A stretch of DNA of 64,000 nucleotides, taken from assembly GCA_016222805.1 (NCBI GenBank), contig JACRQG010000011.1:186001-250000 (forward strand), written 5' to 3'. Position 1 is the first letter of the stretch; each line of letters starts with the position of its first letter. The position numbers and the translations under genes are program-made. Origin of the DNA: Verrucomicrobiota bacterium. Lineage in GTDB: Bacteria; Verrucomicrobiota; Verrucomicrobiia; Opitutales; Opitutaceae. The notes under the pieces are model-generated. The model was not told the DNA's origin, ran no database searches, and saw only the letters and a list, made by a program, of their open reading frames with translations. Shown in pieces: positions 27,307-36,597 of the stretch.

Positions 27307-28704
27307 ATGTCTCAAGTACGCGTCCGCTTTGCGCCGAGCCCGACCGGGTTCTTCCACATCGGCAGTGCCCGCACCGCGCTGTTCAACTGGCTCTACGCCC
27401 GGCACACCGGCGGCACCTTTATCCTCCGTATCGAGGACACGGACAAGGAGCGCAACAGCGAGGCCTTCCTCAACCTGATCTATGACAGCCTGACCTGGCT
27501 CGGCCTGAATTGGGACGAGGGTCCCAGGGTCGGAAAGCACGGTGGCGGGGACTTCGGGCCCTACCGCCAGAGTGAGCGCAGCGACGTTTATCGCGACTAT
27601 GTGCAGCGGCTGCGCGATGCCGGGCGGGCCTACGAGAAGGACGGAGCGATCTGGTTCAAACTCGAGGGCGAGCGTTACGAGGTCTTCGACGAGCACCGGA
27701 AGAAGACCGTGACGAAGGTCAAAGGCCCGCCGGTGGTGATCGAGGACCGGATTCGCGGGCGGGTGGAGCGCGTCGAGGACGAGGACTTCGTGATCGTCCG
27801 TTCCGACGGGAATCCGGTGTTCCACCTCGTCAACGTGGTGGACGACATCGCGATGCGGGTGACCCACATCATCCGGGGCGAAGACCATCTCTCGAATACC
27901 AGCAAGCACGTGCGCCTCTATGAGGGTTTCGGGGTGACGCCACCGGCCTTTGCGCACATTCCGCTGATCCTGAAGCAGAACGGCCCGGGCAAGATGTCGA
28001 AGCGCGATCAGGGAGCCCTGATCGAGGAGTATCAACGGCGCGGCTACCTGCCGGAAGCGCTGGTGAACTTCCTCTGCCTGCTGGGGTGGAACCCGGGGGA
28101 TGATCGGGAGAAGATGCCAATCGATGATATCATCCGCCTGTTCGATTTGCCGGGGGTAAACCAGAGCAATGCGAGGTTCGATGACAAGAAACTCGCGCAC
28201 ATGAACATGGCCTACCTTCTGGAACTGCCGGCGGATCGCTGGGTGGCGCAGGCGCGCGAGCTGTTTGGGCGCCAGACGGGCAGCGCCGTGGCGCAGGCGG
28301 CGCTGGCGGCGGACGCGGGCTATTTTCGGGAGGTGATGCTGCTCAGCCAACCCAAGGTGAAGGGCCTGGAAGAGCTTTCGGCCTATACGGCCTACTTCTT
28401 CACCGAGGCCTATGCGGTGGATCCGAAGGTGCGGGAGAAGGTGATGGCCAAGGGAGATCCCAAGGCGCGGCTGCAGGAAGTACTGGACGCCCTGCCGACG
28501 ATGGATCTCACGAGTGACGGCGCGATCGAAGAGGCCCTCAAGGCGCTGGCGGCGCAGCGGGGGCTCGGGTTTGGCGACTATCAGGCGGTGGTTCGGCTGG
28601 CGTTGTCCGGCACGAATGTCGGTCCGAGCATCACCGGGATGATCCGCGTGTTGGGCCGGGAGCGGGTGCTGGCGCGGCTGCAGCGCTTTCTCGCCGACGG
28701 GTAG
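27307..28704 (+). CDS. gltX: Glutamyl-tRNA synthetase
   Basis: The 465-residue class I synthetase has [20 protein letters not shown] at the N-terminus (HIGS at 17-20), [24 protein letters not shown] and KMSKR at 229-233. It attaches glutamate to tRNA-Glu. Because a true glnS also lies in this window (41934-43748), this enzyme is probably the discriminating type. ATG 27307 begins the conserved N-terminus. It is divergent from the M14 peptidase and ends in TAG. Confidence 0.97.
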   Translation: MSQVRVRFAPSPTGFFHIGSARTALFNWLYARHTGGTFILRIEDTDKERNSEAFLNLIYDSLTWLGLNWDEGPRVGKHGGGDFGPYRQSERSDVYRDYVQRLRDAGRAYEKDGAIWFKLEGERYEVFDEHRKKTVTKVKGPPVVIEDRIRGRVERVEDEDFVIVRSDGNPVFHLVNVVDDIAMRVTHIIRGEDHLSNTSKHVRLYEGFGVTPPAFAHIPLILKQNGPGKMSKRDQGALIEEYQRRGYLPEALVNFLCLLGWNPGDDREKMPIDDIIRLFDLPGVNQSNARFDDKKLAHMNMAYLLELPADRWVAQARELFGRQTGSAVAQAALAADAGYFREVMLLSQPKVKGLEELSAYTAYFFTEAYAVDPKVREKVMAKGDPKARLQEVLDALPTMDLTSDGAIEEALKALAAQRGLGFGDYQAVVRLALSGTNVGPSITGMIRVLGRERVLARLQRFLADG

Positions 28705-28825
28705 AAACGGCGCTGGATGGCGGGTGCGGGTCGCGGCGCCCGCGCGCGATCGCGGCGCTGCCGCGGAGCGGCTCCCACGCGAGGTTTGCGCTCGCGCGGC
28801 GGGCCCGGCACGCTGGTTTCCACGC

Positions 28826-30775
28826 ATGAAGACCTCGCTCGGCTTGGGAAGCGTCGTGGCCCTCGGTCTCCTGTCGCCGATGACGGCGGCGGACTATCCG
28901 ATCCAGCCCGTGCCGTTCACCGCCGTGCGGCTGACCGGGGGATTCTGGCACGCGCGCCAGGAGGTCAACCGGAAGGTGACGGTGCCTTTCGCGCTCCAGC
29001 AATGCGAGGACACGGGGCGAATCCGGAACTTCGATCTTGCGGCGGAGGTGATGCGCCGGCGGGCCGGCGGGGAGCCGACCTTTCAAATCAAGCCGCCCAC
29101 GCAGTTCCCGTTCGACGACTCCGACGTCTTCAAGGCGATCGAAGGCGCGGCGTATGTCCTGAACCAGCAGCGCGACGAAGCGCTGGAGGGGCGGTTGGAC
29201 CGGATCATCGCCCGCATCGGCGCGGCGCAGGAACCCGACGGCTACCTCTACACCTGGCGCACGATGCACCCGGACTCTCCGGCGCACAAGTGGATCGACG
29301 GACAACGCTGGCTCAAGGATCCCGATCTCAGCCACGAACTCTACAACATCGGGCACATGTACGAGGCGGGGGTGGCCTACTACCAGGCCACCGGCAAGCG
29401 CAACCTGCTCGAGATCTGTCTCAAGAGTGCTGACCTGGTCTGGCGCGTGTTCGGGGATGGCAAGTTCCGGATCGCGCCGGGGCACCAGGTGATCGAGATG
29501 GGGCTGGCCAAGCTGTACCGCGTCACGGGGGATCGTCGCTACCTGGATCTGGCGCGGGTCTTTCTTGATGCGCGCGGGCCGGGCGGCCCGCCCTATAACC
29601 AGCGCCACCAGTTGGTCGTGGATCAGGCAACCGCGGTGGGGCATGCCGTGCGAGCCAACTACATGTACGCCGGCATGGCCGACGTGGCGGCCCTCACGGG
29701 CGACGAACGGTACAAGGCGGCAATCACGAAGATCTGGGAGGACGCGGCGAGTCGGAAGATGTATGTGACCGGCAGCGTGGGGGCGCTGGCGAAGGGGGAA
29801 GCCTATGGGGCCGACTACGAACTCCCGCTCGACGGGTACAACGAGACCTGCGCGGCCATCGCCTACATGATGTGGAGCCATCGCATGTTCCTGCTCACGG
29901 GAGATGCCCGCTATGTGGACGTGCTCGAGCGCACCGCCTACAACGGCGCCCTGAGCGGAGTGTCCCTTTCGGGTGACCGTTTCTTTTATCCGAATCCGGT
30001 GGTCTATGACGGGGAGAAGAAGTTCAACCACGGCTTCGCGGGACGCGCCCCGTGGTTTGGTTGCGCCTGCTGTCCGCCGAACGTGGTCCGAACGCTGGCG
30101 TCACTGACCGGGTACTTCTACGCCGTCCGGGAGGAGACGTTATTCGTCAACCTCTACGGCCAGGGTGAAGGCGCGGCGTCGGTCCGCGGACAGTCGGTGC
30201 GGCTCGTGCAGGCGACCGACTATCCCTGGGACGGGAAGGTCCGGATCTCCGTGACGCCGGAAAGGGCGGCGCAGTTCACGGTGGGATTGCGCATCCCGGG
30301 CTGGGCCCGCAACCAACCGGTGCACTCGGATCTTTACCGCTATGGCGGAGGCCCGGATGGGGCGTGGAAGGTGCGCGTCGGGGGCCAGGCGTGGACCGGG
30401 CCGTGGGATCGCGGGTACCTCATGATCCGTCGAGAGTGGCGCTCCGGGGACACCGTGGAACTGGAGTTCGAGTTGCCGGTGCGGCAGATCGAAGGACATC
30501 CGGCGATCACGGCGGTGGCAGGCCGGGTGGCGCTCGAGCGTGGGCCCGTCGTCTATTGCGTGGAGGAGGTGGAGCGGCGGTTTGTGCCCGCCGAACTGAC
30601 CCTCGCACCCACCGTGCGGCCGGTTTCGCAATGGCAGCCGGATCTGCTCGGCGGCGTGGTCACGCTCGGCTGGCAGGACGACGGGCGCCGCCACACAGCC
30701 ATTCCGTACTTTGCCTGGAACAATCGGGGACTGGCACCGATGGCGGTTTGGCTGCGCCGCGTGCCCGGCTCCTGA
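28826..30775 (+). CDS. Exported GH127 beta-L-arabinofuranosidase-like hydrolase (DUF1680)
   Basis: The 649-residue protein has a short signal peptide (about 1-21) and the (alpha/alpha)6 core of GH127. Catalytic features visible are the general acid/base Glu in YNETCAAI (near residue 341) and the cysteine nucleophile cluster in GCACCPPN (near 413), the unusual zinc-bound thiol site of this family. GH127 removes terminal beta-L-arabinofuranose; related families act on other deoxy-sugars, so the exact sugar is open. It begins a rightward glycan-use gene group with the TonB receptor. Confidence 0.9.
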   Translation: MKTSLGLGSVVALGLLSPMTAADYPIQPVPFTAVRLTGGFWHARQEVNRKVTVPFALQQCEDTGRIRNFDLAAEVMRRRAGGEPTFQIKPPTQFPFDDSDVFKAIEGAAYVLNQQRDEALEGRLDRIIARIGAAQEPDGYLYTWRTMHPDSPAHKWIDGQRWLKDPDLSHELYNIGHMYEAGVAYYQATGKRNLLEICLKSADLVWRVFGDGKFRIAPGHQVIEMGLAKLYRVTGDRRYLDLARVFLDARGPGGPPYNQRHQLVVDQATAVGHAVRANYMYAGMADVAALTGDERYKAAITKIWEDAASRKMYVTGSVGALAKGEAYGADYELPLDGYNETCAAIAYMMWSHRMFLLTGDARYVDVLERTAYNGALSGVSLSGDRFFYPNPVVYDGEKKFNHGFAGRAPWFGCACCPPNVVRTLASLTGYFYAVREETLFVNLYGQGEGAASVRGQSVRLVQATDYPWDGKVRISVTPERAAQFTVGLRIPGWARNQPVHSDLYRYGGGPDGAWKVRVGGQAWTGPWDRGYLMIRREWRSGDTVELEFELPVRQIEGHPAITAVAGRVALERGPVVYCVEEVERRFVPAELTLAPTVRPVSQWQPDLLGGVVTLGWQDDGRRHTAIPYFAWNNRGLAPMAVWLRRVPGS

Positions 30776-30925
30776 GCCGGGCGAGGGCCGCCCCAGGGGG
30801 CAGTCCGGAAATTGCGCAGGGCGGCGAATCGAATCGCACCGCGCCCCGTCTGGCTGCAGGATCGGCGGGCCGCGCGGCTTTCGCCGGCAGGTGCTGAGCC
30901 CCCTCTGAAACCGGAGACCCTGAAG

Positions 30926-33900
30926 ATGAACCCCATCCTGCGCTTCGTGCGTCCAAACCTCCTGATCCTGTTGGCCGTTTGCCTGGGCTTGGGCGCCCCG
31001 GGGATGTCAGGGCAGGGCGCGGCGCCGGAGGCGGTGGGGATAAGCCGGTATGACCGCAACGGCGATGGAAAGCTCGATGCGGCGGAGCTGGCGGCGAAGG
31101 AGGCGGCCGAGGCCAAAGCGGCGCGCGCCCCGGTCGCGGCCTCCCCGGCCAGCCCCGCCGGCGAGGAAGTGCTCCAGCTTTCGCCGTTCGAGGTGAACGC
31201 AACCCGGCGCGGCTATCAGGCGGTGCACACGATGTCAGGGACGCGGCTGAACGCGAAGCTCGAGGATCTGGCCTCGGCGATCTCCGTGGTGACAAAGGAG
31301 CAGATGGCGGACTTCGCGATGATCGACATCAACGACGTCTTCGCCTATGAGGCGAGCGCGGAGGGTTCGGGCAGCTACACGGATTTCTCGTTCAACCAGA
31401 GCTTCCAGCCCAACGACAACCTCTCCAGCAACCCAAACACCGCCAACCGCGTGCGCGGCCTCATGAGCGCCAACGTGGCCTATGCCGGCTTCGAAACCAG
31501 CCGGCGCGTGCCGCTCGACCCGATCAACGCCGACGCGATCGAGATCAGCCGCGGTCCCAACTCGAGTCTCTTCGGGCTCGGCAACGCCTCGGGCACCGCC
31601 AACACCGTGGCGGCGTCGGCCAACCTCTCCCGCAACCGGGCGCAGTGGCAGGCGCGGGTGGAGCGCTACGGGGTCGCCAATGGCGAGGGGGGCTACCGGA
31701 CGAGCCTGGACGTCAATCGCGTCCTGCGCCGCGACCAGTTGGCGGTGCGCTTCAGCCAGGTGCTGCAGAACACGGAATACAATCTCCAGCCCTCGGGGGT
31801 GAAACAGGAGCGGTACATCGGGATGGTGAAGTACCGCCCGCTTCGGAACACGACCCTCAGCGCCAGCTACCAGTTCTTCCACCAGTACGGTCGGCGGCCC
31901 AACTCCGTCACGCCCCGGGATGCGGTGACACAGTGGATCGCCGCGGGTTCGCCGAGCTGGGATCCCCGGACCAACACGGCCTACGTTGCCGGGAGCCCGG
32001 TCAACAACCAGGGCCGGCCGGTGACCACCCTCGGCGGCGGCATTCCCCGCATCAACGGGTTTCAGGTTTTCAACAGTGCCTTCCAAACGACGGGCCGCGG
32101 AACCTCGCTGATGTTCATTGATCGAGGTGGGGTCGGATTCTGGACCGCACCCCGCGGCACGACCACCCAGGATGCCCTGCTGACGACGGCGGCCAGCAAC
32201 AACCAGACGGGTTTCAACTACGTCTTCCTCAATCCGCAGACCCTCCGGGCCACCCAGCCGTTGTGGACCTCCGACGGTGCCGTCAGCAGCAAGGAACTCT
32301 ACGATTGGAGCCGGGTGAATGCGGCGGCGATGAACAACTTTGACGAGCGCAGCGGCACGACACTGGTGAACCTCGAGCAGATCTTCCTCGAGACCCCACG
32401 GCAGATGCTGGCGGCGCAGGTGGGGTGGTTTCGCGAGGATGCGCCCGTGCACCGGCGCGATTTCCCGACGGGAAGCGCCGGCTCCACCTACCTCTACGTC
32501 GATGTGAACCGCCAGCGGCTCGACGGCACCCCCAATCCGTTCTTTCTCCGCCCGTACCTGGGAATGACCGAGGTGGCGGTGACCGAGACTCCCTTGCTGA
32601 ATGATACCTTCCGGGCACAACTGGCCTACAAGCTCGACCTCACGCAGGAAAAGAACTGGGTGCGCTGGTTCGGACGCCACCACGTGAGCGGCTTCGGCGA
32701 ATACAAGCACAACCGCCAGCGCTCATTCTATTACCAGCTGGCGATGCTGGACAACCACGCGTGGCTCGCAGCCGGCACCCCGCGCGCCAACAGCGCCCTG
32801 CTGGCCGGAGACACCCTGCCGCAGGATGCTCCGTCGCCCACGGGTTCGCGCAGTTATCGGCTCTACTACGTCGGCGACGACCGCGGCTCGAACTTCGACT
32901 ATGCGCCGTATGACGGGCCACTGGAAGGGACGTTTAACTACACATGGGGGAACTTCGCCAGCGGGCAGGCCAACCACGAGCCCACCCAGTCCGGCTACGC
33001 CGCCACCATCAACGGTACCGCCGGGGCGCAGAACTCGCTGAAGATCCAGAAGACCCAGGGAGTGGTCCTGCAGAGCCTGTTTCTCGAGGACCGGCTGGTC
33101 GGCACCTTTGGCCTCCGCAAGGATCGGGTTTATACCAAGGCCGGGGTGAACGCCCGGCTGCTACCGGATGGAAAGTCGCATGACTTCGAGTGGGATCGGC
33201 AGTGGGCGGCCGGGGACTACAAGACGAACCAAGGACTCACCCGGACCGTGGGCGGAGTCGTCAAGCTGACCTCCTGGCTGAGTGCCCACGCCAACAAGTC
33301 CGACAGTTTCATCCCGGCGGATCCGGCGATCAACCTGCACGGTCAGTTCGTGCCGAACCCCCAGGGCAAGGGACAGGATTGGGGGATCTCGTTGAACCTG
33401 TTTGGGGGGAAGTTCTACCTGCGCGCCAACCAGTTCACCACGCGCACCGTCAACGACCGGAACAGCAGTTCCTCGACCTACGCGACCCGCGCGGTGAAGA
33501 TGGACATCTTCGACGGTCAGAACGCGCGCAACTTCTCCCTCGATGTGCGCGCCCGGCAGTGGATCCAGGCCACCCAGGGGCTGAATGGCGCCGCCCTTGA
33601 TGCCGCCGTGGCGCAGACGATGCGGTTGGATCCCGCGCTGGTGCAACTGCTGCAGACCAGCGTCAACTTCGGCGGACTGCCCATCGTCGAACCGGAGGAC
33701 GCGCTGAGCAAGGGGCGCGAGTTCGAGCTGCACTACAACCCGACGAACTACTGGACGATCAAGGCCAACCTGACGGAGAACGAATCCATCCAGGCGGCCA
33801 TCGCGCAAGACCTGCTCGACTATCTGGCCGAGCGCATGCCGGTGTGGACGAGTGTCGTGGATCGCGAGACGGGGCTCCCGTGGTACACGAGCAGCTATGG

Positions 33901-34387
33901 TGGCCAGCAGACCGCGGAGCGCTACCTACCGGGGAATGTCACTACCGGCCTCGGCATCGTCCAGCAGACGGTGGGGAAGAGCAAACCGCAGATTCGCAAG
34001 TACCGGGCCAACCTCGCCTCGAGTCTGCAGCTCCGCGGCCTCACGGATCACCGTCGTCTGCGGAATATCTCGGTGGGAGGAGCACTGCGCTGGGAGGACC
34101 GCGGGGCGATCGACTACTATGGCGTCCAGCGGCTGCCCGACATCATCACGCAGTTGGATCGCAACCGCCCGATTTACGACAAGGCACACTTGTACGTGGA
34201 CGCCTTTGCCTCCTACCGGACCAAGATCCTGTCGGACAAGATCGGGCTGACGGTTCAGCTCAACGTGCGCAACGTGCAGGAAGGGGGACGGCTCCAGCCG
34301 ATCCGCGCGTTTCCGGACGGAACTCCCAATGCCTACCGCATCGTCGACCCGCGGCTCTTCATCCTGACGACGACTTTCGAGCTGTAG
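30926..34387 (+). CDS. TonB-dependent outer-membrane receptor with N-terminal EF-hand
   Basis: The 1153-residue receptor has a signal peptide (about 1-30), a perfect EF-hand calcium loop DRNGDGKLDAAE at 43-54, an Ala-rich linker, the lineage motif LQLSPFEV (83-90), then a plug domain (SAISVVTKEQM, RGPNSSLFGLGNASG) and a 22-strand-type barrel ending TTTFEL with a terminal aromatic/hydrophobic strand. GGAG-like sequence lies upstream of ATG 30926. It sits between GH127 and DUF4838 genes, so it probably imports an oligosaccharide. The EF-hand on the periplasmic side is unusual. Confidence 0.92.
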   Translation: MNPILRFVRPNLLILLAVCLGLGAPGMSGQGAAPEAVGISRYDRNGDGKLDAAELAAKEAAEAKAARAPVAASPASPAGEEVLQLSPFEVNATRRGYQAVHTMSGTRLNAKLEDLASAISVVTKEQMADFAMIDINDVFAYEASAEGSGSYTDFSFNQSFQPNDNLSSNPNTANRVRGLMSANVAYAGFETSRRVPLDPINADAIEISRGPNSSLFGLGNASGTANTVAASANLSRNRAQWQARVERYGVANGEGGYRTSLDVNRVLRRDQLAVRFSQVLQNTEYNLQPSGVKQERYIGMVKYRPLRNTTLSASYQFFHQYGRRPNSVTPRDAVTQWIAAGSPSWDPRTNTAYVAGSPVNNQGRPVTTLGGGIPRINGFQVFNSAFQTTGRGTSLMFIDRGGVGFWTAPRGTTTQDALLTTAASNNQTGFNYVFLNPQTLRATQPLWTSDGAVSSKELYDWSRVNAAAMNNFDERSGTTLVNLEQIFLETPRQMLAAQVGWFREDAPVHRRDFPTGSAGSTYLYVDVNRQRLDGTPNPFFLRPYLGMTEVAVTETPLLNDTFRAQLAYKLDLTQEKNWVRWFGRHHVSGFGEYKHNRQRSFYYQLAMLDNHAWLAAGTPRANSALLAGDTLPQDAPSPTGSRSYRLYYVGDDRGSNFDYAPYDGPLEGTFNYTWGNFASGQANHEPTQSGYAATINGTAGAQNSLKIQKTQGVVLQSLFLEDRLVGTFGLRKDRVYTKAGVNARLLPDGKSHDFEWDRQWAAGDYKTNQGLTRTVGGVVKLTSWLSAHANKSDSFIPADPAINLHGQFVPNPQGKGQDWGISLNLFGGKFYLRANQFTTRTVNDRNSSSSTYATRAVKMDIFDGQNARNFSLDVRARQWIQATQGLNGAALDAAVAQTMRLDPALVQLLQTSVNFGGLPIVEPEDALSKGREFELHYNPTNYWTIKANLTENESIQAAIAQDLLDYLAERMPVWTSVVDRETGLPWYTSSYGGQQTAERYLPGNVTTGLGIVQQTVGKSKPQIRKYRANLASSLQLRGLTDHRRLRNISVGGALRWEDRGAIDYYGVQRLPDIITQLDRNRPIYDKAHLYVDAFASYRTKILSDKIGLTVQLNVRNVQEGGRLQPIRAFPDGTPNAYRIVDPRLFILTTTFEL

Positions 34388-34420
34388 GAAACCCGAACCA
34401 ACATCCGCACTCTCTCCGCC

Positions 34421-36502
34421 ATGCCCTTCACTCAGTTCAACGATTCAGGCCCCGGTGGGGCCGCCGAAAGGAAGGTCCATTGCTGTGTCGGAACGCCCCG
34501 ACTGCGGCGCCTCGATCCCGGCCTCGCTTTTGGGCTGCTCCGCCCAACCCTGGCGGCGGTCGTGGGCGTGGGAAGACTGAGCACGACGCTGGCGCTGGTT
34601 TGCATCGGGGCGCGTGCCGACATCACCTTGGTCGCGCCGGGGCAGCCGCCGGCGGTCGTGGTTGTGCCCGATCGGCCAACCGCAGTCGTGAAGTATGCCG
34701 CCGAAGAACTGGTGGAGCACGTGCGGCGAGCGTCCGGTGTCTCGTTGCGGATCACGCCGGAAAGTTCGGTCCCGACCGACCCGCGTTGTGCCATTGAACT
34801 CGGGCCGACCCGGGCGGCCCTGGCAGCCGGCATCGAGATCGAGCGACTGCCGGCGGAGGGGAGTGTGATTCGGACCCGGGGGAACAGGCTCTTCCTCGCC
34901 GGGCGGGATGGCGGCGGAGATCCCCTGGAGCGTGACACCGCCGCCGGAACGATGTTTGCCGTCTACGAATGGCTGGAGCAGGACCTGGGCGTCCGCTGGC
35001 TCTGGCCGGGCGAGTTGGGCACGCACGTTCCGCGGGCCAGCGTCATCCGGGCGCGGGAAGGGGACCGGAAGGTCCAGCCGCGGTTTTTCCAACGCCACGT
35101 CCGGTCCGGCCTCGGTTTCAAGCTCGAGCATCCGGCCCTGGGTTTCACGCCGAAGGCGGCGGAGGCCTATGCCCGGGAGCAGAATGTGTTCGTGCGGCGG
35201 CATCGCCTCGGACGCAGCGAGCGCTTCAGCTATGGACATGCCTTCACGGACTGGTGGGCGCGCTACGGCCAGGCGCATCCGGAGTGGTTTCAATTGGTGA
35301 AGGGCCAACGCGGGCCCGCCAAGCCGGGCGCACGCTTTTCCATGTGCGTTTCCAATCCCAGCCTGCAGGCGGAGATTGTCCGGCTATGGAAGGAAAAAGG
35401 CGGGCCGGCCCAGCGGTTTCCCACGATCAATCTCGTCGAGAACGACATCGTCGGCCTGTGCGAATGCGAGGCGTGCCGGGCCTGGGATGGGCCGCCGCCC
35501 CCCGACGTGATGAAGTTCTATTCTCCGAGTTCCAAGGTCTACGGCACCGCTTTTGTGTCGGACCGCTATGCGCGCTTCGCGCTGGCGGTGCAGCAACTGG
35601 CGGCGCGGGAGAATCCCGACGTCAAGGTGATCGGCTATGTCTATTTCAACTACTTCCAGGCGCCGACCTCGGGCGTGCGATTGAACGAGAACGTGCTGCT
35701 CGGCTACTGTCCGTCGGGCGGATGGTATCCGCGCGCCGAAGATGAGCACGCCTGGTATCAGCGACAGTGGCGGGGCTGGCGGGAAGCCGGGGCGCGGCTG
35801 TTCTTCCGCGTGAACTACTTTCTCGACGGTTACGCGATGCCGTACGTGTTCGCGCACCAGTTTGCCGACGACTTCCGGCACGCGGCGTCCCATGGCATGG
35901 CGGCGACCGACTTCGACTCGCTGACCGGGCAGTGGGCGGTGCAGGGGCCCAACCTCTACCTGCTGATGCGGCTGCACACCCGACCGGAAGCGACCACCGA
36001 CTCCCTGCTGCAGGAGTATTACGACGCCTTTGGGGCCGCCGGTCCGGCGGTGCGGGCGTACTTTGCCCATTGGGAAAACTACCTGACGTCCGAACGTCCG
36101 CGGCTGATGGCGGCGTTTGAGGACCGGGTCGCGAGTCGCTGGCGAAGTTTCGCCAAGGTGGCGCACCGGGTCTTTCCGGCGGACTGCTTTCCCCCGGCGG
36201 AGGCACTGCTGGCGAGGGCGGCGGTCGCCGCGGGCTCGGATCCGGTCGCTTCCGCGCGGGTGGAGTTCCTGCGCCTGGGGCTCGCGCATGCGAAGCTTTG
36301 CGCGAGGGTATCCGAGGTGCTGACGCTGGCGGATCCGGCGGCCACTCCTGAACGTGGACAGAAGGTCCTGGAGGAGTTGCTCCGCTTCCGCCGCGCGCAT
36401 GAACGCAGCGGAATCTCCAACTTCAACCACAGCGCCTGGGTCGAGGAAGCGAGCTGGAAGCTATCGACGCAGACCCGGCAGGAAGCCGACGTCTATCCGT
36501 GA
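34421..36502 (+). CDS. DUF4838-family protein, probable exported glycoside-active enzyme
   Basis: The 693-residue protein contains an N-terminal alpha-glucuronidase-like sandwich (YAAEELVEHVRRASG, AVYEWLEQDLGVRWLWPGE) and a TIM-barrel-like DUF4838 domain (NLVENDIVGLCECEACRAWD, VKVIGYVYFNYFQAP). DUF4838 is common in polysaccharide loci, but its activity is poorly known. The start at ATG 34421 gives a long non-signal N-terminus; GTG 34562 would give a protein beginning VGVGRLSTTLALVCIGARA, which looks like a signal peptide and may be the true start. The next gene overlaps or follows closely. Confidence 0.82.
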   Translation: MPFTQFNDSGPGGAAERKVHCCVGTPRLRRLDPGLAFGLLRPTLAAVVGVGRLSTTLALVCIGARADITLVAPGQPPAVVVVPDRPTAVVKYAAEELVEHVRRASGVSLRITPESSVPTDPRCAIELGPTRAALAAGIEIERLPAEGSVIRTRGNRLFLAGRDGGGDPLERDTAAGTMFAVYEWLEQDLGVRWLWPGELGTHVPRASVIRAREGDRKVQPRFFQRHVRSGLGFKLEHPALGFTPKAAEAYAREQNVFVRRHRLGRSERFSYGHAFTDWWARYGQAHPEWFQLVKGQRGPAKPGARFSMCVSNPSLQAEIVRLWKEKGGPAQRFPTINLVENDIVGLCECEACRAWDGPPPPDVMKFYSPSSKVYGTAFVSDRYARFALAVQQLAARENPDVKVIGYVYFNYFQAPTSGVRLNENVLLGYCPSGGWYPRAEDEHAWYQRQWRGWREAGARLFFRVNYFLDGYAMPYVFAHQFADDFRHAASHGMAATDFDSLTGQWAVQGPNLYLLMRLHTRPEATTDSLLQEYYDAFGAAGPAVRAYFAHWENYLTSERPRLMAAFEDRVASRWRSFAKVAHRVFPADCFPPAEALLARAAVAAGSDPVASARVEFLRLGLAHAKLCARVSEVLTLADPAATPERGQKVLEELLRFRRAHERSGISNFNHSAWVEEASWKLSTQTRQEADVYP

Positions 36503-36597
36503 GTCGGTCCTTTCCTTTTCCGAGGATTGCAGCCGACCGCGGGAGGGTAACCGTGGCGGCAGGAAGCGGGCGGGAGGCTAACGGGCTGCGAAACGGG

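Noticed and set aside
26422-28827. A long N-terminal extension of the M14 peptidase across gltX
   Set aside because: The extension lies opposite a conserved synthetase gene and has no homology signature.
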